Shown in pieces: positions 45,818 through 56,845 of a stretch of 64,000 nucleotides of DNA. Made by a program: the position numbers and the translations under genes. This stretch comes from Conchocele bisecta (Eukaryota; Mollusca; Bivalvia; Lucinida; Thyasiridae): the NCBI GenBank assembly GCA_029237695.1, contig CM055266.1, positions 110,563,370 to 110,627,369 of the forward strand, in the 5' to 3' direction. Below the pieces are notes generated by a model. The model saw only the letters and a program-made list of their open reading frames with translations. It did not search any database and had not been told where the DNA came from. The stretch's first letter is position 1, and every line of letters starts with the position of its first letter.

Positions 45818-46102
45818 GTCGATATAAAATATATTCAGTTTCGCCCCGACAACTTTATAGGGACTCGCTAAAGCTCGCCCCAATAAAGCTGTCCAAGGCT
45901 CAACCGAATATATTTTATATTTGACGGCACTAACCATGTATTTACTATATATATGACCGCAATGTGACATGATTGGCGATAACATATATATGCAGCCTAT
46001 GCTCAATAAATGTAAATCCATCAATTGAAATTTCCAGACGATCATAAATTTGCACTTACGAACATTTTAGTCGTACGAAGTTTAGTGAAACGGGCCCCTG
46101 AT
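45818..46102. repeat. GTCGATAT foldback followed by a half hAT-like MITE
   Basis: 45818-45932 matches the 5259 foldback (GTCGATATAAAATATATTC ... ATATTTGACGGCACTAACC). 45985-46102 is the right half of the 12936-type element, ending GTTTAGTGAAACGGGCCCCT. Confidence 0.6.
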
Positions 46103-46254
46103 ATATAGCAATAGTTTAGTCATAGACAGGCACGACGTTGAACTATGTATTCTAACCGCTCTCATACAATTTGACCATACCGAACCAAATACGCATAGTT
46201 CGTATATTTGAAGCCAGTATCTATTTGATAAATAGAGCACCTTGTACAGTGGAA

Positions 46255-46451
46255 CCTCTCTAAACCGGACAGCCTGGGAGGTCCCCAGGGTGTCCGGCTT
46301 AGAGGAGTTCCACTGTTACATGCACTCGATCACCAACCTTTTGTCATTTTCAGTCATGAACAGACAGGACAATGAAATAAATTACATTGAAACCTATCTA
46401 AATTAGTACAATGGGGTCACAGGGTGTCCGGTTTAGAGAGGTTCCACTGTA
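46255..46451. mobile_element. nested pogo-like element
   Basis: TACAGTGGAACCTCTCTAAA at the left and TTAGAGAGGTTCCACTGTA at the right, with an inner terminus AGGAGTTCCACTGTTA at about 46315. Confidence 0.7.
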
Positions 46452-46702
46452 AATGTATTTTCATATCATGTTTATCAGACACGGCTCGGAACGGTAGGAA
46501 TTCCTCGGCAAGCCTAGGAATTCCTATATGCGTTTCATAGCCTTACATGGTAAACGCAATAGCATGGTATTATCAATTGTCTTTTCAACGTCAGACAATC
46601 GATTACAAATGTTATTGCCGACCTTTAGAGCACCGACACGCTCATATGTGGCTGTAATTGAAGACATGGGGTTTATGGGATTTGTGGCCAGTGGGTCTCC
46701 AG

Positions 46703-46971
46703 TAGCCTATTTCACCAACATTGCAAAGTATACTTATCTAGCAAAGTATACTTTGAGGGAGAAATTTTCAATTTTAGGATAAATTTATTAATTTTTATTA
46801 TACTGAATGTATTACATTATCACAGCCAATTTGGCTGTGATAATGTAATAAATTCAGTATAATAATTTTAGTTCAATATGAAATAATGCATTTTGGAAAA
46901 AATAAATGATTACTCCCTCAAAGTATACTTTGCTAGATAAGCATACTTTGCAATTTTGATGAAATCGGCTA
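46703..46971. mobile_element. 300 bp hairpin MITE, family A, copy 6
   Basis: TAGCCTATTTCACCAACATT to GATGAAATCGGCTA. A deletion of about 30 bp lies in the right half relative to copy 1. Confidence 0.85.
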
Positions 46972-47671
46972 CAGATCAAATAGCACACTCCTGTAGCCTG
47001 ATAACGAGCTATATTGCTTGGTGGACGCATGCCGGATATTTCATTGATGGAATGCAGATCCTGATCAGACTGTGCGGATATACAGGCTGATCTGGATCTA
47101 CACTGGTCGCAAATTCCTTAAGCCCGATGTCCTTAGTCACGGCCACATATTGATCTTCTCTACTAAGCAGATTAGCGATTTTCACCGATTTAGCATCCTC
47201 GCAGTTACTAATTTGAGGTGGTTAAGACCACGACATGTCATAATTATATTATCATTGATTTCAAATATACTATATTCGAGTCGAATATGGTTAGTTAGCA
47301 GCGCATGGAGACATTTAGGGGTCCGGAAATCGTCAAGCCGTAGGCGGGAGGTATTTCGGCCGCCTTAAATTACCCCGCGTGCTGTTACCTAACTATATTC
47401 AACGAGAAGACACGGATACGCATACAAAAAACGAGATAAAATGATATATTTTGTTGAATTTATTATAAGTTTAATACAAATATTATAATTACACGATTTA
47501 ATTCCAGCCGTTCCCCTTGGGTATCCCGCTTTTATTTACACTTCCGCAGGCATACCCTCAATACCTGCAGTCACGTGACCATTTAAACTGACAACAATAT
47601 ACCGGGCGTCTGTTATCTGGTCCACATGTTTTCAGAGGCTGGATGACTACGTCTGCACTCTGTTTACAACC

Positions 47672-48160
47672 CAGGCCCGTATGCAGGGGGGTGCGACGGG
47701 TGCGTACGCACCCCCCTAAATTCGCCGAGGTCCGCTATTTTTCAAACAGTAATCTCAACAAATCTTGAAATGCATTAATATACAGGTAATTTGCATGAAA
47801 ATGCCACCGTTGAAATCCGAATGTAAATGACATAAAATGCAGGAGAGTGCATTTCAGGCCATCTAGGTTTAAAAAATGTCAGGGGGGGGGGTGCTGCGTC
47901 AGGCGCGAGCCCCATGTGTAGTGGCGCGAGTACGCTAGGGGTGGGGGGGGGGGGGTGGGGGGGGGGTACGCATGCCCGTACGCATGATTTTCTATTGGGG
48001 GTGCGTCAGGGGGGTGCGTCAGGGGCGAGCCCCATGTAGTGGCGCGAGTACGCTAGGGGGTGGGGGGGGGGGGGGGGGTTACCCCCCTAGCGTACTCGCG
48101 CCACTACATGGGGCTCGCCCCTGACGCACCCCCCAATAGAAAATCATGCGTACGGGCCTG
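47672..48160. mobile_element. CAGGCCCGTA-ended element with G-rich hairpin
   Basis: The ends are CAGGCCCGTATGC and GCGTACGGGCCTG. CAACC lies at both flanks. From about 47975 to 48156 a hairpin with arms of about 80 bp (ATGATTTTCTATTGGGGG.TG ... ACATGGGGCTC) surrounds an uninterrupted G run. An additional G-rich stretch is at 47878-47965. hAT-like ends by style; class uncertain. Confidence 0.6.
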
Positions 48161-48682
48161 CAACCAACCCAGCCTGCACATCTGCGCCGTTTGATCAGTG
48201 ACTATATGGTGTTCGCGGTTTCGTTTCTATCACCGTGTTTATTAAAGTTTCTGGGCGTATTATGCAAATTCGATAGATTTCTTTGCCAAGCACAACTCAG
48301 CATCGACCAAACAATGGAAAGTGTATTCAGCACGGGCCGTAGTGTATATCATGAATTACCAATGCTGATCGGGATCTACACTGGCCAGTAATCAAGGGCG
48401 GATTCAGGTGGGAGGAGGGATACGAACCCGGCGCGCATAGCAGTATTCCGGCCTCCACTCAGTCGACGAGCGGTGCTCGTTCGAAAGTATAGTCAACTAT
48501 TTCAATTAAGAAGTTCCACCCCCCCCCACCCGTAACGAACGCATGTGCATCATATCCCACAATAAGGCCCATCACAACCACATATTAATTCGTTTATTAT
48601 ATTTATAGTTTGTATACATAAACATTGTGAGTGATGTAAGTATATAATAAAAACGTTATTTGATTTGTACGTGTGGATATAT

Positions 48683-49046
48683 CAAGGTGCATGATCACGT
48701 GGTTACAACAACAACAACGTCACCCAACGGATTGTGATGAAATATGGCGCAGCAAACGCGTCTTCATGAGCTGCATTTGGTGGTCTATGGAGTTTGGCAC
48801 AGACTTATGTCGTTTTTGCGAAGAATCGATTTCCGTGTCGGAGACACGGAAATCGATTCTTGAAATCGATTCTTCGCAAAAAACGACAGAAGTGTGTGCG
48901 AAAATACAGAGACCACCAAATGCAGCTTAATACGACGCGTTTGGTGCGCCATATTTCATCAAAATCCGTTACGTAATAAGGACACTAAAAAGAATACGAA
49001 CTTTGAATCGGTTGTTTTTGTTAGTACCACGTGATCATACACCTTG
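48683..49046. mobile_element. CAAGGTG hairpin MITE, family C, copy 3
   Basis: CAAGGTGCATGATCACGTGG at the left, ending GATCATACACCTTG. TATAT on both sides. The central hairpin ATCGATTTCCGTGTCGGAGA is partly duplicated. Confidence 0.85.
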
Positions 49047-49159
49047 TATATGCCACTCGTTCCGCCGCGAAACGATATTAAAGTCGCGCGCATCGCACCT
49101 GCGGAACTCGTGCATATATCCACATACACATCAAATAACAGATACATATGGGAACAATG

Positions 49160-49232
49160 GGTATAGAGAATAGTAAGTTAGTGCCGTGAATGATAACACA
49201 TATATGGCAAGGCTAAGGAAACGGGGGGGGGG

Positions 49233-49272
<40 letters not shown>

Positions 49273-49280
49273 CGAGGCAT
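49160..49280. repeat. family F remnant with 39-base G run
   Basis: AGAATAGTAAGTTAGTGCCG and GGCAAGGCTAAGGAAACG lead into a run of 39 uninterrupted G (49234-49272) after a shorter G10-C. Other copies have GGGATGGGCGAGGCT here, so the G run is an expansion or an assembly artefact. Confidence 0.65.
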
Positions 49281-49368
49281 ATGTTACCTCTATTTCCTGT
49301 GAAGTGTAGGAGTCTATAATGGCCGCCAAGCATGCGCTATGTAATGCATTTTACATGTTTTTTTTCCG

Positions 49369-49546
49369 TAGCCGATTTCACCAACAGTGCAAAGTATACT
49401 TTTCTAGCAAAGTATACTTTGGGGGAGTAATCATTTATTTTTCCCGAAATTCTTTATGTCATATAGAACTAACGAATGCATATATTTGATGATTAAAAGT
49501 ATGCAGAATTATTATACTGAATTTATTACATTATCACAGCCAAAAT
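49369..49546. mobile_element. 300 bp hairpin MITE, family A, copy 7 (half)
   Basis: Starts TAGCCGATTTCACCAACAG and stops at the central hairpin (TTATCACAGCCAAAATG). The whole right half is missing. Confidence 0.8.
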
Positions 49547-50850
49547 GTAAATTAATCACTATTTAAGATGTAATAATAGTAATGTAATGAACATAACAAA
49601 ATTATATATATTGAAAAGATGCAGTAATTCAATGATATATAGCATATATTATCAACATATTTCCTGCCCGAGCACCACGAAATTGAGCAAAGACCACAGG
49701 TGGACAATATTTATAAGACTATAATTACTATTCAAAATACAATCAATAGTAGTAAAATCTTACCTTTGGTCACCAACTAATCCATGTAATCCTTTTTCTA
49801 TTTGTTATTTTAGAATAACGAATTAACCATTAATACACTATTTAACTGTAAAGTAGCCGGCTGACCAATATACATGTAGTATTGGCCAGCATAAACAGTC
49901 ACGGGCTTGCTATAGGCAATTGCAAAATCCAGCAATATTCGTCAGGCAACAACATTATAACTGAATATTAGTCCATATTATTTTTGTAATATTTTTTATC
50001 ATTTTTTACGCATCAAACAGCACAGATTTGACATTCAATACTATATTTATTGTTAGCGTGCAAGCTTGATTGAGTAATAGAGGGCACGCGCAAGATAATT
50101 CAGTTTGGTCGCTCGTATTGAGTAATTAAGGACGCGTGTGCAGGTAAGTGGCTTCGGCTTTGACACTCAAGCTGCGTTGATTGATTCTTATACTGATTTA
50201 CCAAAGCTGGTAAGTTTGCGTTTATTGACAAGTCAATGCGTGAAACTTCATGGCGCCTTTTCTGTATTTGTTTGTATAAATGTAGCGATAAACTTCGTGA
50301 CGCATTTTCTGTATACATATAGCATGGAACTTCGTGACGCTTTTTCCGTTTAATATAGCATGGAACTTCCTGACGCTTTTTCTGAATATATATAGTGATA
50401 ATCTTCGTGACAGCGAGCCGTTGGAGTAGTTGGTACCCTATACAAACGTGTATGTACTATGTAGGAATGTGTAGAAGAATGGAAACTGCGATATTTTTGA
50501 AAGATAAAAACAGTTTTTTTCGTCATAAAGAACACCATGGTGCACATGTTGAATATGTGTGGAAGACGTGTATAAAGTTTAAGAGTGATTGACATAACGC
50601 TGTCACAGAAGTTTATTACACAAACTATACCTTACACAAGAGTGTGGAAAAATTGCTGAATTAAAAAAAAACGTATAGTAAGATAACAATATAAAAGCCT
50701 ATGGATTGTCATAAATTCCTGATGAGTAATACAACTCCCTGGCTATGGTAAAAATAAGTACATGTACAGAGTTTGATCAAGATGTGGCAGGTGTAAATTT
50801 TGTTATTGCGTGGACAAGAATAATGAATGCAAAAAACTAGAGCAAGTGAG
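49547..50850. other. no gene seen; short local repeats
   Basis: AT-rich sequence. Around 50235-50420, phrases such as ATGGAACTTC.TGACGC.TTTT recur three or four times at about 55-bp spacing. No coding support. Confidence 0.4.
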
Positions 50851-51510
50851 CAGAGGCTCAAGGATACCCCCGGTAAAAACTTTAATGCAAATTTCTAAGT
50901 AATTTGACATTGACCTTGGACATGAAGGCCGCATGTGTGTGGTATGGAATGAAAATATGGATGATGGTAAGGAAGTATATGAAGTTTGAGGTCAATCTGA
51001 CATACCGTTACAGAGATAATGGGTACTCAAAAACGTTAACACAAATGGGACAGACGGAATGACCATATGTATGCAGGGGCGGGGGTTATAATAAAACCAA
51101 CCGCCAAGATAATATAGCATGATTGTATTATACTGAATGTGTTTAAGATGCGGCAAGTTATCGCAAAGACATGATACAATGCAAAATTTGACAAGAGCAC
51201 CAAATGTAACAATATACGCCCGTCAAGGCATGCCCAGTAAACAAGGGGAGATAACTCACTAAAAATCAACATGCTTACGATCCGTGAAGTACAACATAAG
51301 TTATAACATGGACAAGGATACAGCATTCGTAAATATTAAAAATGGCCGCCAAAGGGAGATAAGTTATCCGAAAATTTACAAGAACAATATACTTCTTCGT
51401 CTTGTCGTGATAAACATGCATACCTAACTTGGTCACGATCCATCTAGTAGAACTGGAGTTATTACGTGGACAAGGAAACAGAACGGGGAAATTAAAAACG
51501 TCTTCCATGA
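50850..51510. repeat. dispersed mollusc-type repeats
   Basis: Two adjoining elements. 50850-51095 has GGTCAATCTGACATACCGTT ACAGAGATAA and GGGGGTTATAATAAAACC. 51190-51510 has ACAAGAGCACCAAATGTAAC and GGCCGCCAAAGGGAGATAAG. I recall both as common interspersed repeats in bivalves; no ORF. Confidence 0.5.
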
Positions 51511-51603
51511 GGAGACAAGGAAGCAGTCAAGATTTGTTTGGCCTTAACACAGGCTATACTACATGTAGTATGCAGACAGGTGCTAGGACGTTAGAGCATG
51601 TAC

Positions 51604-52021
51604 CAAGGTGTATGATTACGTGGTACTAACAATAACAACACGTACTGAAACTTCCAGAATCCATCTGATTCAAAGTACATATTATTTCATATTGTCCTTA
51701 TTACGTAACGGATTTTGATTAAATATGGCCCATCAAACGCATCTTGTTAAGCTGAATTTGGTGGTCTTTGTATGTTCGCCCAAACTTCTGTCGTATTTGC
51801 TAAGAATCGATTTCCATGTCTACCGACACGGAAATCGATTATTTGCACAAACGTCAGAAGTCTGTGCCGAACTCCCTGGACCACCAAATGCAGCTCATGA
51901 AGACGCGTTTGCTGCGCAATATTTAATCAAAATCCGTTGCATATTAAGGAAAATATCAAATAATACTTACTTTGGAGTGGGCGACGTTGTTGTTGTTGTA
52001 ACCACGTGATCATGCACCTTG
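51604..52021. mobile_element. CAAGGTG hairpin MITE, family C, copy 4
   Basis: CAAGGTGTATGATTACGTGG to CACGTGATCATGCACCTTG. TGTAC is present immediately on both sides, a clean 5-bp duplication. Confidence 0.85.
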
Positions 52022-52112
52022 TGTACGCTACGCTGATGGTGCGCAACATGGGATTTGGAAATAACCATTTTCGAACAGACAATATTAGGTGTTTTGAATG
52101 CCCAAAACTATA

Positions 52113-52118
52113 TTTATT
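52113..52118 (-). terminator. polyadenylation signal of the coiled-coil gene
   Basis: AATAAA on the minus strand, 7 bases past the stop codon at 52125-52127. This very short spacing makes it a plausible cleavage signal with a minimal 3' UTR. Confidence 0.55.
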
Positions 52119-52124
52119 TTTAAA

Positions 52125-52351
52125 TCATGATATCTCTCCACGTTGGTCTGTATCCGCGTATTCAGTAGCTTTCTCTTTGTCCTTCTTTTGCTTCTCCGAG
52201 TCTTCCGCATGTTCTGCCTCAATTGCTATATTCTTAGCTTCAGTTTCACGAAGTTTCCGTTCAGCCTCATTGCTTTCTACACGCACAGCATGTAGAAGCT
52301 GGTCTACCTTATTCAGTCGGTCACCACCAATGCTTGCTGATATTTCAGCAC
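52125..52351 (-). CDS. terminal coding exon of a coiled-coil protein gene
   Basis: The first base follows an acceptor, TTTCATTGTAG, on the minus strand. The exon opens in phase (GT completing a Gly codon) and encodes 74 residues, AEISASIGGDRLNKVDQL through AERKLRETEAKN to KATEYADTDQRGEIS, then TGA. Charged heptads rich in Glu, Lys and Ala predict a long helix or coiled coil. The upstream exon at 63618-63687 ends in phase 1, so the joint codon is GGT. I do not recognise the protein family. It is conserved-looking in codon terms and unrelated to the surrounding repeats. The CAAGGTG MITE lies 100 bp downstream. Confidence 0.72.
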
Positions 52352-52435
52352 CTACAATGAAATCCTTATTACATAATATTTAACAGTGAATGTGGATAAA
52401 ACGGCTGTTACATGTACATCAATGTTTTTATATAC

Positions 52436-52684
52436 GAGACACGCCATGTGATTTTGAACCTTCGGATGTCTGCTTAATTTCATTAAAAACGTTTACAAAA
52501 TTTACAATATTTTTCAAAATAATGTCAAAAGTTGACCAAACTTTCAGAGTACATGCAATTCCGCATGTACTCTGAAAAGTTTGTCAACTTTTGACGCCAT
52601 TTATGGAAAATATTGTTAATTTTGTAAACGTATTTCATGACATTACGCAGATGTCCGAAGGTACAAAAGCACATGGCGCGACTC
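52436..52684. mobile_element. GAGACACG-ended MITE, family D, copy 3
   Basis: GAGACACGCCATGTGATTTT faces ACATGGCGCGACTC. Central hairpin TCAGAGTACATGCAATTCCG..TGTACTCTGA. Confidence 0.75.
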
Positions 52685-52716
52685 ATATGACTCTAGCGTT
52701 ACGGTCACCACAGCAG

Positions 52717-53108
52717 CAAGGTGTATGATCACGTGGTAATAACAACAACAACAAGAACCGATTCAAAGTACGTATTATTTTATAGTGTCCTTATTACGTA
52801 ACGGATTTTGATGAAATTCGTCTTGTTAAGCTGCATTTGGTGGTCTCTGTATTTTCGGCCAAACTTCTGTCGTTTTTTGCGAAAAATCGATTTCCGTGTC
52901 TCCGACATGGAAATCGATTCTTCGCAAAAACGACATAAGTCTGTACCAAACTCCCTAGACCACTAAATGCAGCTCATGTAGACACGTTTGCTTTGCTGCG
53001 CCATATTTCATCAAAATCCGTTGCATATTAAGGAAAATATCAAATAATACTTACTTTGGAGTGGGCGGCGTTGTTGTTGTTGTTGTAACCACGAGATCAT
53101 ACACCGTG
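52717..53108. mobile_element. CAAGGTG hairpin MITE, family C, copy 5
   Basis: CAAGGTGTATGATCACGTGG at the left; the right end reads GATCATACACCGTG. AGCAG lies directly on both sides, a 5-bp duplication. Confidence 0.85.
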
Positions 53109-53634
53109 AGCAGTGTCGTAGCAAAACTGAGGTATATGCCGCAATGTTTTTCCACTTCAGTAACATATAAACATGCCTATAAAAATATTCTGTGACCAAT
53201 CTATATAGTTTGTGTCCCATTGTGTGGCCGTTCGCTAGGTGTTTCTATTCAAAGTAACAATCAGGTCAAGATAGGTATAATATTATGATAAATTTTAATT
53301 TCTTCAGAGCATGTTGGTGTTCACAAGTACGAAGCGGTTTTTTTCTTATTAATTTTGTCCCCGTTACATGCCAAATAGTGAGTATAATAACATCCTATTG
53401 AACAAATTAGTTTGCACACCTATTATAATGTCGGAAAACATTTTAGGATCATAATATCTGTTGTAAGGTACAATACTCTTTAGTTCACTTCATGGACTAA
53501 TCCCATTTTAGTTGACCACAGTCCATTTGCCGAGTGGTGTCATGACCAAGAGGATATACAGTGGAACCTCTCTAAACCGGACACACTGATATGCCCACAG
53601 GGCGTACAGTTGAGAGAGGTTACACGCAATGTAA

Positions 53635-53849
53635 TTAACCCTGTCAACCCTAAATAACAGAAACGGATTTTGATATGCTAATTTTGCAACCAATCCAATT
53701 GTCACAAAATGATTTTTCAGATTAGTCCATTTATGAAATGGGGGTGTTTTTGTCCTAAAAAATATGAAACTTACTTGCAAAAAGTGCAGATCTGGATCTA
53801 CACTGTTTTCCAATAACACTATACAGGTATGTGGTGTTTAAAGGGTTAA
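53635..53849. mobile_element. TTAA-flanked hairpin element, copy 4
   Basis: TTAACCCTGTCAACCC at the left, TTTAAAGGGTTAA at the right. The inner hairpin is reduced to GTGCAGATCTGGATCTACAC. Confidence 0.7.
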
Positions 53850-53994
53850 GCAAACCATGAATATATTTTTCTCATGTTCAATCATGAACAGACACGACAA
53901 TGTAATACATCACAGTCAAATCCATCTAAATTAAACACATATTGTTACATGGCTGCCGTTGCAAACATATAGCGCGTGCTGTTTGCATATGGCT

Positions 53995-54120
53995 TTAGGC
54001 AATGCTCATTCCGGGGCCGCGCGTAGACCAAGTGCCTTCATGACATCACTACGCGAAAGTGCCTTCATGACGTCACTACTTCATGACGTTCATGACGCGG
54101 CCCCGGAATATGAATACCGA
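53995..54120. repeat. GGGGCCGCG hairpin
   Basis: ATTCCGGGGCCGCG and CGCGGCCCCGGAAT enclose repeats of GTGCCTTCATGAC.TCACTAC. Related motif (CTCCGCGTAGACCAAG) near 56370. Confidence 0.6.
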
Positions 54121-54333
54121 AAATTATCTACGTGAATGGGACGATTTTATAAAAGTACTGAAAATACTGAATATAATGCTCAAATTACATCAGTTTTTTG
54201 TTGGAAATGTAACATTGTCTGCGGCCTTGGGTTCAAACAATTCCCTCGGGCCACAGCAAACGTTTGCACACGGCTGGACATGATCAAACCTTATAATGGT
54301 CCCACAGGGGTCCGGTTTAGATAGGGTCTACTG

Positions 54334-54443
54334 TACATGTACAGTGCATACCTTACCTGTCATATATATATATACAAATGTATACATTGTATATAGGTTC
54401 TACTGTACATGTACAGTGCATACCTTGCCTGTCTGTCACGAAT
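54334..54443 (-). repeat. two isolated units of the donor-bearing repeat
   Basis: On the minus strand: ACAGGCAAGGTATGCACTGT and, about 65 bp on, ATGACAGGTAAGGTATGCAC. They match the main array unit but lie 2.4 kb away in the same intron. One flank runs into a pogo-like terminus. Confidence 0.75.
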
Positions 54444-54445
54444 CG

Positions 54446-56845
54446 TAGCCGACTATTTCCTGTATCATCTATTAATTGTAACACGGGTCACATAGTCTAG
54501 AGCAGTAATCGAATATTCTAGTACAAGACGGTCGAATAGGTATTGGTGTGTGAAATATCGCCCGTGGAGTACACCGCTGGAGACAATAGCGTTTTATCCG
54601 AAACCGCGCACGGACCACCAGTATTGGATTTTGCACTGGTCGTATCTGGGTGATCTACACTGTATATGCAGACTTAGATGCTAGCCTAATTACCTAGTAA
54701 GTCATACCTATTTATGACTGAAGTATTTCAGACTAATTCACCAGATATCTCATGAGCTAGACTGACTGTCAGATCATTAGTCCACTTACGTAAAATTGTA
54801 AGCCAAATGTGGGCACGGCATAAGTTTTACATTGACAAGCAGACTACATGGGATAGTCATGCACTAGGGTGGGGTATATATTCGTTGTAGCACCATATAT
54901 TATCAGTCGGACATTCAATTTCATTCTTGTGACATTGGAGCGCACGTTTTTCACTGGGAATTGGCGAGTACATATGTTGTTGTTACTTTCTAATGCTGCC
55001 ATTTAAGTCTGAATCGTGCCAAGACCGGCAATTCTACGCAGTGTTATCGTATCCTCGCTAATACTGCACTATTTAATTTACCTGAGTTATTTGGCCCCGT
55101 TTCGACCAAACGCTTGGTCAATAAAAGCCGTATGGCATGTATCCGCTGATGTAGATTATCTCCCTTAATCAAATATTATTGATTCATTCATTCGTCGTGC
55201 TTACGTGTAAATAATAACGATCACAGGACTGGCATGTGGGAGCATTCCGTGAGTATTGTAATGGCATATTATTCTCATGTGTTTTTGTTGCATGTCACTC
55301 TGACTAATTGCATTAGCAATTTATTGTATTTGTAAAACGAAGGGCAAACTCGATTGAAATGTTCACTAACATTAGCCATGCATTTTATGTTACGATTCAA
55401 TCGAATATCTGTCTGGGCCCTGTACAATACATGAGAATATTGCCAATGTTAACATGTCACAATTGTAACGTGAATTTTCTGGACGACTTTCATTACTCTA
55501 TGGGGAAACACATGTTAACTCCTAACCCAGTCGTCTGTACCATCATTTTATTAAGTCGTATTACGTTCGCAGTGTGTTGTAAATATTGTAAATGCTATTG
55601 CGACCAAGATGGGCCAGATCAGACAGTTCTGCTCTAAGTGCACTGATTTATACATCAGTAAGCTGCAATAAGGACATGATGTGAAGTATAATTTGTTTCT
55701 ATCACTGATGCTTTGGGTCAGCCTGTGGAATCCTACAGTCTGATTAGAGTATACAGTGTTTATGATTAGTAATGTAATACTGTGAGTCTGTACAGGAGAA
55801 TACTTGGCACAGTTGCTCTTTATTAAGTTAGCGCAGTTGGCCACGGGCAGTCTAATCAAGGTAAGGCCTGTCGCAATCAAATGTTTGTTTACTAATGGCA
55901 AATAACTGTGAATGACGTCTGTATTCACATGTACGGCTGTGAAGAGGTATATCGTTGGGTACACTAGATATTGTGGCTGTTCATTAATGTGTTATATCAC
56001 ATTTTCCGACTTATGAATTCCATCAGCCCCCTTCTTCCAATTAGTGAAAATATCTTTGTGTACATTGCATTTTATCATGTTTCATCATTGTAATATATGA
56101 TGATGTTTAGTATTGCCATGCAATCAGGATATTGATTTCATGTGCACTACTGTGACTATTATTGAGACTATAATCATGTTACATTCTGGTAACAACACCG
56201 TTGGTGTTTTGTAGTCCCAGCCAGTACACCAGCCAGGCAGCCAGCCAGTCAGCAACGAGCGACGGCACGTCCCTACTTTGTGTCTGCGTAATTCAGTACG
56301 CAACACAGAGTTATTTACTTATTCTGGAGTCCACGACACGACACCGTGTGTTAGCGGGGACTCTGCTCCGCGTAGACCAAGGGCGTAATAGAGTGGGGCA
56401 TATTCCGGTGACGTCATTCCGTCAAAGGACGTGAAGAATCGATAGGGACATTCACCGATGCGTTATGGACCCCATCCACCCAAGTAGGCTCAGTATCTCC
56501 TAAGAACCAGTAACTTTACGACGTTATTATAACGTCACTCCCATCATGGCGGAAGCCGGAGTTGTTTAGATGATCTCTAACATTGGATATTTATCCAGAT
56601 TATGATGACGTTTACTTTTGACTTTACCTACCTGTTCCAGAATCGAGGATGTGCCTTGGTTGTGCAAGGGCCTGTGGCGGTAACTGCTAGGGGACGTTGT
56701 CCGTACTGACATATTCATCTATTGTTTGTGTTTATCATTTATGTAAATATATCATACTTGTAAAAATATACCTTGTTGTCTCTGTCCACAACGTGCTTGG
56801 TGTTCCGTCCCTTCAGTAGACTAGCTCGGTGTCACCCTGGTGTGA
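54446..56845. other. low-repeat intronic sequence
   Basis: No MITE families and no convincing exon. A GC-richer patch at 56200-56560 contains GACGTCATTCC and CATCATGGCGGAAGCCGG, which could mark a promoter, but its ORF is only a few codons. Confidence 0.4.

Larger units (their letters stand above)
53557..54340. mobile_element. pogo-like element split by later insertions
   Basis: TACAGTGGAACCTCTCTAAA opens at 53557. Interior sequence (ATCATGAACAGACACGACAA) is at about 53885. The closing terminus CCGGTTTAGATAGGGTCTAC TGTA is at about 54310-54335. A TTAA hairpin element and a GGGGCCGCG hairpin interrupt it. Confidence 0.55.

Noticed and set aside
55551..55964. 137-codon minus-strand frame inside the large intron
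   Set aside because: No recognisable motifs, unremarkable composition, and no matching splice signals.
56540..56570. CATCATGGCGGAAGCC start-like context as a first exon on the plus strand
   Set aside because: The frame stops after seven codons (MAEAGVV) and no donor follows.
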